Shown here in pieces: positions 26,518-32,198 of a stretch of DNA of 36,823 nt. The notes below the pieces were generated by a model that worked only from the letters and a program-made list of their open reading frames with translations, had not been told where the DNA came from and did not search any database. Position numbers and translations under genes: made by a program. Source of the stretch: Collinsella aerofaciens (lineage in GTDB: Bacteria > Actinomycetota > Coriobacteriia > Coriobacteriales > Coriobacteriaceae). Numbering within the stretch: position 1 is the stretch's first letter; the number at the start of each line of letters is the position of its first letter. Location of the stretch: NCBI RefSeq assembly GCF_005844325.1, contig NZ_SPFY01000022.1, forward strand, positions 1 through 36,823. The letters are read 5' to 3'.

Positions 26518-27732
26518 TTAGCAAGTGGGATATTCGCCTTCCCAAACAATGCGGCGATACTGGTCGGGATCGGTGTCGCCCTCGGTGGAGAAGCAGAGCA
26601 CGGAGCTCGTCTTGTCCAGGCCGATGAGCTCCTTGAGCTCGGCGTACTCGGGATCGAGCATGAGGGTCTCGACCAGGCCGGTGGTCACAGCGCCGGACTC
26701 GCCGGAGATGACGCGCGGGTCGCCCTTCTCGGGGGCGCCTAGGGTGCGCATGCCGCGAGCGGTGACCCAGTCGGGGCAGGACACGAAGGCGGTAGCGTGG
26801 TTGCGCAGGATATCCCAGCCCAGGATATTGGGCTCGCCACAGCACAGGCCGGCCATGATGGAGGGCATGTCGCCGTCCACGATGCGCGGGTCGCCGTCGC
26901 CGGCGGCAGCGCCCTTGTACAGGCAGGCGGCCGGAGCGCACTCGACCACGACGAAGGTGGGCGGGTTATCGGGATACAGGTTGGTGAAGTAGCCCACCAC
27001 GGCGCCGGCGAGCGAACCCACGCCAGCCTGGACAAACACGTGCGTCGGGCGGTTGATGGCCATCTCGCGCAGCTGCTCGGCAGCCTCGGAAGCCATGGTG
27101 CCGTAACCCTCCATGATCCAGGACGGGATCTTCTCGTAGCCCTCCCAGGCGGTGTCCTGAACGATGACGCCGCGCTCGCAGGCGTCGGCCTCGGCGGCGG
27201 CCATGCGCACGCACTCGTCGTAGTTGACCTCTTCGATGGTCACCGTGGCGCCCTCGGCGGCGATGTTATCGAAGCGGGGCTTGGTGGAACCCTTGGGCAT
27301 GTGCACGACGGCCTTCTGGCCGAGCCTGTTGGCAGCCCATGCCACGCCGCGGCCATGGTTGCCGTCGGTGGCGGTAAAGAAGGTGGCCTGGCCAAAGTCC
27401 TCGGCCAGCTGATCGGAGGTCAGGTAATCGAAGGTGCAGTCGGCAACGTCCTTGCCGGTCTCGTCGGCAATGTAGTTGGCCATGGCAAACGAGCCGCCCA
27501 GGACCTTAAAGGCGTTGAGGCCAAAGCGATAGCTCTCGTCCTTAACGCACAGGTTGGATAGGCCCAGGCGCGCGGCCTGGCCGTCCAGGCGGGCAAGCGG
27601 AGTGACGGTGTACTGGGGGAACGACTGGTGGAAGGCACGGGCCTTCTTCACGTGGTCGAGACTCATGATTCCCAAGTGCTTGTCATCGCTCTTGGGCATC
27701 GTGTTGCTCGCCCACTGGATCTTATCGGCCAT
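26518..27732 (-). CDS. dpaL: Diaminopropionate ammonia-lyase (YgeX)
   Basis: PLP-dependent enzyme that cleaves 2,3-diaminopropionate to pyruvate and two ammonia. In anaerobic purine degradation it is thought to act on a 2,3-diaminopropionate-type intermediate. The 404-residue protein has the PLP lysine in NAFKVLGG (Lys76), the substrate loop TDGNHGRGVAWAA and the phosphate-binding GVGSLAGAVVGY. AAGGAG precedes the ATG. It is first in the dpaL-ygeY-ygeW unit, and an inverted repeat sits about 90 bases upstream. Confidence 0.94.
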   Translation of the reverse strand: MADKIQWASNTMPKSDDKHLGIMSLDHVKKARAFHQSFPQYTVTPLARLDGQAARLGLSNLCVKDESYRFGLNAFKVLGGSFAMANYIADETGKDVADCTFDYLTSDQLAEDFGQATFFTATDGNHGRGVAWAANRLGQKAVVHMPKGSTKPRFDNIAAEGATVTIEEVNYDECVRMAAAEADACERGVIVQDTAWEGYEKIPSWIMEGYGTMASEAAEQLREMAINRPTHVFVQAGVGSLAGAVVGYFTNLYPDNPPTFVVVECAPAACLYKGAAAGDGDPRIVDGDMPSIMAGLCCGEPNILGWDILRNHATAFVSCPDWVTARGMRTLGAPEKGDPRVISGESGAVTTGLVETLMLDPEYAELKELIGLDKTSSVLCFSTEGDTDPDQYRRIVWEGEYPTC

Positions 27733-27818
27733 ACGGTGAACTCCTTAAGTCCTCTCTTGCCGGCCCCCGCATACGCGTTTCAGCCCGATCCCATTCACAC
27801 GGCTGAACTTTTATGTGG

Positions 27819-27871
27819 ATGCCAAACAAAAAGTTTGTTAGTACTGTTCTATCACACTTTTTGATTGGCAT
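27819..27871. promoter_or_regulatory. 16-bp inverted repeat between dpaL and the YheO-type regulator
   Basis: ATGCCAAACAAAAAGT (27819-27834) and ACTTTTTGATTGGCAT (27856-27871) are inverted copies with one mismatch, 21 bases apart. A looser inverted relation exists between 27824-27841 and 27874-27890. The intergenic region is otherwise AT-rich without convincing promoter hexamers. Placement between divergent genes suggests a binding site for the adjacent regulator. Confidence 0.65.
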
Positions 27872-28009
27872 ACCTAACGAATTGTTTGTTGCCGTAATCG
27901 GTACTTTTTCGCCGCCGAACGGTCATGAATTGCCTTGTTGATGGATTTGTTTGCGGCCAAGTGTGGTTTATGGCAAAGTGTGCCCAAACTAATTTTTAGG
28001 AAGGCAACC

Positions 28010-28663
28010 ATGACCCCCGCACAGATTGAGTTTTACAAGCGCCTAGCACACGGCCTGGCGCTCCAATTTGGCCCCAACTGCGAAGTCGTCGTCCACGACC
28101 TAGAGACCGAGGACGTGGACCACTCCATCGTAGTGATCGAAAACGGCCACGTCAGCGGGCGCAAACTGGGTGACGGCCCCAGCCATATCGTGTTTGAGTC
28201 CATGCACGAGGGCGCCACCGACGTACACGACCGCGAGCCATACCTCACCAAAACAACCGATGGCAAGCTGCTCAAGTCCTCTACCATCTTTATCCGCAAC
28301 GACGAGGGCAAGCCCGTCGGCATTTTGGGCATTAACTTTGACATTACGCTCATGAAGGCTTTTGAGCGCTCGCTCGATGCCTTTACCGGCACCGGCGGCA
28401 CGGGCTATACCGAGCCCGAGCCCATTACCAAGAACATCGGCGACCTGCTCGAGGACCTGCTGCACGAGTGCGAGCAGTTTGTGGGCAAGCCCGCGGCACT
28501 CATGACCAAAGACGAGCGCATTCGTGCCATTGGCTACCTCGACCGTCGCGGTGCCTTCCTCATTTCCAAGTCGAGCGAGCGCGCCTGCGAGTTCTTTGGC
28601 ATCTCCAAGTACAGCTTCTATAGCTACCTCAATGAGGCCAAGGCGGCGGCCGGCGACAAGTAA
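28010..28663 (+). CDS. YheO-type transcriptional regulator (PAS-like plus HTH)
   Basis: A 217-residue two-domain regulator: an N-terminal YheO/PAS-like sensor domain (about 10-120; FGPNCEVVVHDLETEDVDHSIVVIENGHVSGRK, with a ligand pocket presumably for an amino acid or related molecule) and a C-terminal DNA-binding HTH (about 150-210; MTKDERIRAIGYLDRRGAFLISKSSE). E. coli DauR is a member that represses D-arginine catabolism genes. The start is ATG 28010 after AGGAAGG; an upstream frame start lacks a site. Divergent to dpaL, so probably regulator of that operon. Confidence 0.88.
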   Translation: MTPAQIEFYKRLAHGLALQFGPNCEVVVHDLETEDVDHSIVVIENGHVSGRKLGDGPSHIVFESMHEGATDVHDREPYLTKTTDGKLLKSSTIFIRNDEGKPVGILGINFDITLMKAFERSLDAFTGTGGTGYTEPEPITKNIGDLLEDLLHECEQFVGKPAALMTKDERIRAIGYLDRRGAFLISKSSERACEFFGISKYSFYSYLNEAKAAAGDK

Positions 28664-28786
28664 GCGCTCGCCTGGATTGCCCCTCCCCTTTTGGGCGCGA
28701 GTTCTGGAAAGCACGAATCCAAGACCGAGCAGCTTGGGAAGTTCCATATAATCGATGTCATTAGTATTTCGAAAGGATGGAACAGA

Positions 28787-29749
28787 ATGGCGTTGAGCAA
28801 GGCATCATGCACCGGTCGCGGATTGATTCCGGCAATTGGTGGACATGTGCACCGCATGTTCGATGAGGGTGAAGACGACCTGTTTTCGCTGAGCCTTGAC
28901 GACGTGATGGATGATCGCCCGTGGACCGCCGACGAACTCATGGGCGGCGGGGCTCGCCCGTCAAACCCCAATCCCGCACTTGCGCCTAAGCCCGCATCTG
29001 CGCCGACCCCTGCGCAGTCGCCCGCACCCACTTCGGCGCCCACGCCCGCTCCCCGCCCCGCAAGCGACCCGTCCGAGACGGCGGCATTTCTCGCTGCAGC
29101 GACGCAGGGCAAATCGGCCGACGGCACCGTTATGTATAACGCCCAGCAGTTGCCCGTTCCTGCGGCGCGCAAGCCTCCGGTCACAAGGCTCGATGAGCCC
29201 GTTGCCCATCAGGTTGCCCACGATTCCTGGGCTGCAGCCGATCTGGATGAGACCTCTACCGGCATGCCGGCGCTCGATGTTCCAGTTAACCCGCTTTTTG
29301 CCGCCAACACGAGCGCCGCGGACTATGAGGGCGGTGAGGCATATTCCGATTATTCCGATGGCTATGCTGGCAACGGTCGCATCGAGACCGAGGATTATGG
29401 CACCGCATCGAGCGATTATCTCAACGATCCGTACGCTGCCACGCCTGCACCGGAATATGACCCGGAGGCCGCATCCGCACCGGCGTATACCAAAAGCACG
29501 GGCGAAGAGCGCTTCGCCGATTATTACGCCGAGGAAAAGGCGCTGCGTTTCTCGGAATTTCCGCAGGCAGTCAAGGTTGCCTTTATCGCCATTATCATTG
29601 CCCTGCTCGGCGTCATTGCGTTTGAGGGATTCCAGCTGTTCCGCGGCCCCACCCAAGCGGAGTCAGAGACCCAGCAAAAAGAGGACGATAACCAGTACCT
29701 GGACATCAACACCCTCAAGGGCGACCCCAACGACGGGGACGACGAATAG
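28787..29749 (+). CDS. Hypothetical Pro/Ala-rich single-pass membrane protein
   Basis: Not recognised. The 320-residue product starts at an ATG after AAAGGA. It has an acidic N-terminal part (FDEGEDDLFSLSLDDVMDD), a long Ala-Pro-rich disordered stretch (about 55-95), a Tyr/Asp/Gly-rich middle, and one membrane segment near the C-terminus (about 275-297; VAFIAIIIALLGVIAFEGF), followed by a short acidic tail. This suggests a bitopic protein with most of the chain on one side. There is no signal peptide. After its stop, GCGAGA (29749-29754) pairs with TCTCGC (29774-29779), a weak terminator candidate. Just upstream of the mobile cassette. Confidence 0.7.
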   Translation: MALSKASCTGRGLIPAIGGHVHRMFDEGEDDLFSLSLDDVMDDRPWTADELMGGGARPSNPNPALAPKPASAPTPAQSPAPTSAPTPAPRPASDPSETAAFLAAATQGKSADGTVMYNAQQLPVPAARKPPVTRLDEPVAHQVAHDSWAAADLDETSTGMPALDVPVNPLFAANTSAADYEGGEAYSDYSDGYAGNGRIETEDYGTASSDYLNDPYAATPAPEYDPEAASAPAYTKSTGEERFADYYAEEKALRFSEFPQAVKVAFIAIIIALLGVIAFEGFQLFRGPTQAESETQQKEDDNQYLDINTLKGDPNDGDDE

Positions 29750-29817
29750 CGAGAGCTGAAGGCAGCCGCAGGATCTCGCATTCAGCATCGGCTTCTAAGT
29801 GCTGTTTTGTCATCCAG

Positions 29818-29827
29818 CTATACTTTT
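29818..29827. repeat. Left target-site duplication of the cassette
   Basis: CTATACTTTT directly abuts the left terminal inverted repeat of the cassette and is repeated without mismatch at 31115-31124 directly after the right one. A ten-base perfect direct repeat exactly at both borders is the hallmark of transposition. Confidence 0.85.
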
Positions 29828-29895
29828 GGTATGTAAAATAAGTAGTTGGAAAAAATCAAAAGCTATTTCGATTATCGGCCTAATACAACCATAAT

Positions 29896-29949
29896 TCCAA
29901 CCAATGGTTTTAGAAACGGTATTTAGCGGTTCCCAACCATTTATTTACC
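29896..29949. repeat. Left subterminal repeats of the cassette
   Basis: TCCAACCAATGG and the following AAACGGTA (29896-29921) recur with a few changes at 31034-31060; CCCAACCATTTATTT (29932-29946) recurs as the start of 31092-31114. They overlap the end of the HEPN-like gene. Repeated CCAACCA units near both ends may be transposase-binding sites. Confidence 0.55.
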
Positions 29950-30576
29950 GTTCTCGACAATACAATCAAAGTCAATCAGTTCAAGCTGCTCTACGAATTT
30001 CTCCAAATACGAAACGACTTCCTCGTTGTTGACGAATAGCGGCCTGTCTTGCGTTAGCCTGCCTGATTTGTCCTGCGGATAGCGGAGACTGATGCCGTTG
30101 TTATCGATGTCAGCAACGGCTTTTACGAAAGCACCCATGTTCTTGATGGTTCTATTGTCCTCACGGCACTTTTGCCTCGGAAACCTTGAGAGCAAAGAGT
30201 TCCACAAGCTCGTGAGGCCATGATCTCTCTTAGGCTCAGCTCCACACCTTTTTATCGCCCTTTTAATTGCAAGCTCAATACAGTGCCTTGTGAGGAACAT
30301 TACCGGAATCGCGTAGGAATACTCCAGCATCAAATACATACCAGGCTTGTCGATTGCTTTCCTCCCAGCGGCCGCAAGCTCCTTTGCGGCATTGAGGAAA
30401 GATCGTATGAACTCATCATCGAACCTATCGGCTTTAAACTCGTCCTTCATCAAGGCAGACGAGTCCAACAGCGAGAAATCCCTCAAAGTGGGGTCGTTGA
30501 AGCCATCCATCTGAGACTTCATGACTTGTTGGCTCATGTATTTAGGAAACACATGGTCATTGAACACACTCTCCAT
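29941..30576 (-). CDS. HEPN-like helical protein of the cassette
   Basis: A 211-residue, mainly helical protein, not assigned to a family with certainty. The segment YLMLEYSYAIPVMFLTRHCIELAIKRAIKRCG followed by RDHGLTSLW resembles HEPN-domain helices (a helix like HxxELxLK, then HxLxxLW), a fold common in RNase toxins and abortive-infection proteins. The canonical HEPN RNase motif R-x4-6-H is not evident, so catalytic activity is doubtful. Its ATG overlaps the stop of the upstream partner by one base (TGATG), so the two are translated together. Toxin or defence function is an inference from fold, pairing and mobility. Confidence 0.6.
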   Translation of the reverse strand: MESVFNDHVFPKYMSQQVMKSQMDGFNDPTLRDFSLLDSSALMKDEFKADRFDDEFIRSFLNAAKELAAAGRKAIDKPGMYLMLEYSYAIPVMFLTRHCIELAIKRAIKRCGAEPKRDHGLTSLWNSLLSRFPRQKCREDNRTIKNMGAFVKAVADIDNNGISLRYPQDKSGRLTQDRPLFVNNEEVVSYLEKFVEQLELIDFDCIVENGK

Positions 30577-30962
30577 CAGAGAATCTCTCCCGTTTTCGCG
30601 TCTATCTTCGCTCCCGACCTCGAGCCGATGAACTCATCCACCATCTCGTCGTCGCGGTCGGGCCCGGTCACGAAGAGCGGTCCCGGGACGTCGACGCGCG
30701 GGCCAATCGTCAGGCCGTTGCTCGCGATGATGCGATCGAGGTTCTGTCTACGGTGGAGCGAGCGGGCCCGTAGTGTGTCGAAGGAATAGCCCCGGCCCCG
30801 CACGTCTGTCCCGTTGATGAGCCTGTTGGCGCACTCGGCGTAGCCGTTCGAGATGCGGCTCGGGCAGTTCCCAGTAGTGTCGGCGGGGCGAAACACATCG
30901 TGCACGTAGTTGGCGATACCCAAAATCTCGTTCACGTAGTCGAACGCGGACTTCTCGGCCAT
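30576..30962 (-). CDS. Partner protein of the cassette, unknown function
   Basis: A 128-residue protein without recognised domain. It has an N-terminal helical region (SAFDYVNEILGIANYVHDVF), a basic middle (LRARSLHRRQNLDRIIAS) and an acidic C-terminal tail. AGAGAGGA precedes the ATG at a good distance. It is the first gene of the overlapping pair, as antitoxins or immunity partners often are. Its GC content is higher than that of the second gene and of the cassette ends. Function unknown. Confidence 0.6.
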   Translation of the reverse strand: MAEKSAFDYVNEILGIANYVHDVFRPADTTGNCPSRISNGYAECANRLINGTDVRGRGYSFDTLRARSLHRRQNLDRIIASNGLTIGPRVDVPGPLFVTGPDRDDEMVDEFIGSRSGAKIDAKTGEIL

Positions 30963-31033
30963 GGTCGGTCCTCTCTGGCAAAGACGATTTCAGCCAGAGA
31001 TTTTACAAGTTCAATGAGTTGCTTCGCTTTAAA

Positions 31034-31114
31034 TCCAACCATTGGCTTAACAAAACGGTAGGATGCTTTCTTCAACCAGAAAACTAACAAACCCAACCAG
31101 TTATTTTACATACC
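31034..31114. repeat. Right subterminal repeats and terminal inverted repeat of the cassette
   Basis: Contains TCCAACCATTGG ... AAAACGGTA (31034-31060), a further CAACCA (31073-31078), and the right terminal inverted repeat (31093-31114). No gene lies between 30963 and 31114. Confidence 0.55.
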
Positions 31115-31124
31115 CTATACTTTT
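31115..31124. repeat. Right target-site duplication of the cassette
   Basis: CTATACTTTT, identical to 29818-29827, starts at the base after the right inverted repeat. Joining the two flanks predicts an empty site reading CATCCAGCTATACTTTTCCG. Confidence 0.85.
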
Positions 31125-31144
31125 CCGGATAATTTGCCTATCGA

Positions 31145-31228
31145 ATTAGACACTTTTTTCCCGAAGTTTTAAGGTGCCTATTTCGACACTTTTCCGTACT
31201 TTTACACGGCTGATTTCGACACTTTCCG
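31145..31228. repeat. Three spaced GACACTTTTCC repeats
   Basis: ATTTCGACACTTTTCCG at 31180-31196 and ATTTCGACACTTTCCG at 31213-31228 are near-identical, and a diverged copy, ATTAGACACTTTTTTCCCG, lies at 31145-31163. Read on the minus strand the unit is AGTGTCGAAAT. Such spaced short repeats resemble multi-repeat ends of IS21-type elements, but no istA/istB genes are present, so this may be a remnant. They could also be regulator binding sites upstream of the gene at 31447. The remainder of the gap to 31446 holds a small hairpin (GCCCGC/GCGGGC, 31329-31345) followed by GCGTTTT. Confidence 0.5.
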
Positions 31229-31446
31229 GATGAAAGCCGAATAATCACTTGCGAAACCAACGCCGTTCACACGTCATTTCGCAGGCAGCGCTTGATTTCT
31301 GTCCGCACACGTTGATAGACTTCCTCTTGCCCGCAAGGAGCGGGCGCGTTTTATCCAGAGTCGGGGTAGAGAGTTGGCTCCACGATCCCGACGCCAACCG
31401 GCCAAGAGGCACGGTGGCCCTGCCAACATCGATGAAAGGAATCCGT

Positions 31447-31887
31447 ATGGACAATTTCTCTGTGCGCAGTAAGCGCAACTTCCACAACCTGGCAGCCAAG
31501 CCAAAACGAATGCATCTTCTGGACGAGCCGAACGGCTACGCCTCGGCCATGGTCAAGAGCAGCCTCTCCCACCAGATGCGCTTTATGGTACAGAAGCTCG
31601 AGGAAAAGCTCTGTGCTGCTGGCAATCCGCATGTGCTGCAGATTAAGCTGCTCGGAGACGACTCGCGTGAGCCGTCTAGCTGGAAGCTTTTTGCCGACGG
31701 TGAGTGCATCGCGGACGGCTCGGGTGACTTTGCCCGCGAATGCTTCTGCGAGGGAGCTGAGGTGTTTCTGGACCTGTGCCGCGACGCCGTACGCACAGCT
31801 GAGCTGCGCCAGTGGAGTCAGAGGGAGTACGAGCTGTTGAGTGCGGCCCGCGGGATTGCGGGGGGTGTAGGAGCAGAAGCCTCATGA
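31447..31887 (+). CDS. Hypothetical protein
   Basis: Not recognised. The 146-residue soluble protein starts at an ATG six bases after GAAAGGA. It is basic at the N-terminus (RSKRNFHNLAAKPKRMHLL), with a predicted mixed middle (LEEKLCAAGNPHVLQIKLLGDDS, WKLFADGECIADGSG) and a helical C-terminus. A dimer or nucleic-acid role is possible but unsupported. Its TGA overlaps the ATG of the next frame (ATGA), suggesting an operon with the genes that follow. Confidence 0.65.
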   Translation: MDNFSVRSKRNFHNLAAKPKRMHLLDEPNGYASAMVKSSLSHQMRFMVQKLEEKLCAAGNPHVLQIKLLGDDSREPSSWKLFADGECIADGSGDFARECFCEGAEVFLDLCRDAVRTAELRQWSQREYELLSAARGIAGGVGAEAS

Positions 31888-32198
31888 CGGTGGCCTCAGC
31901 TGGAATGACGTATCGCTCGATAAATGATCTCAACAACGTAGCCGATGCGCTGCATTTCATCTCAAAGGCATTGAGCGATCGGGCGGCGTCTAGCATTTCT
32001 TTGATATCCCCAATTGATTGTTCCGAGAAAGTCTCTTCATGCCCTCATAATCGCCCTTACGAGAAACTTGGGCGAGACAGGCGTCCATATGCCGTCTCTA
32101 AACTAACGAGCCGTTCGCGGAAAGAACATCTGGCTAACGTGGGCCAAAGATATACTGGTATCGTTGCAGCAATTATGGAAGATCGGTGCCGCCAATGA
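31884..32198 (+). CDS. Possible small protein, coupled on both sides
   Basis: A 104-codon frame whose ATG overlaps the upstream stop (ATGA) and whose stop overlaps the next ATG (ATGA at 32195). This double four-base overlap is the main argument for it. The product has no recognised domain, and codon use is not clearly coding; neighbours have stronger GC bias at third positions. On the minus strand a 50-residue open stretch (about 31880-32040) also looks protein-like and could be a remnant gene, so the region may instead be degenerate DNA. Confidence 0.35.
   Translation: MTVASAGMTYRSINDLNNVADALHFISKALSDRAASSISLISPIDCSEKVSSCPHNRPYEKLGRDRRPYAVSKLTSRSRKEHLANVGQRYTGIVAAIMEDRCRQ

Larger units (their letters stand above)
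29828..31114. mobile_element. Transposase-less mobile insertion cassette with 22-bp terminal inverted repeats
   Basis: The 1287-bp segment begins with GGTATGTAAAATAA and ends with its inverted copy; the repeats span 29828-29849 and 31093-31114 and match at 20 of 22 positions. Perfect 10-bp direct repeats CTATACTTTT abut both ends. Two minus-strand genes fill the centre, and no transposase is present. Subterminal direct repeats sit at both ends (29896-29921 with 31034-31060; 29932-29949 with 31092-31114), built on CCAACCA. The flanks inside the borders are AT-rich, unlike neighbouring genes. The design resembles mobile insertion cassettes such as MIC231 of Bacillus, mobilised in trans; the transposase family cannot be named from the sequence alone. 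Confidence 0.8.

Noticed and set aside
31676-31996. Minus-strand frame over the end of the 31447 gene, protein-like around 31880-32000
   Set aside because: No ribosome site, unknown sequence and stops just upstream; could be a remnant but cannot be supported over the plus-strand genes.
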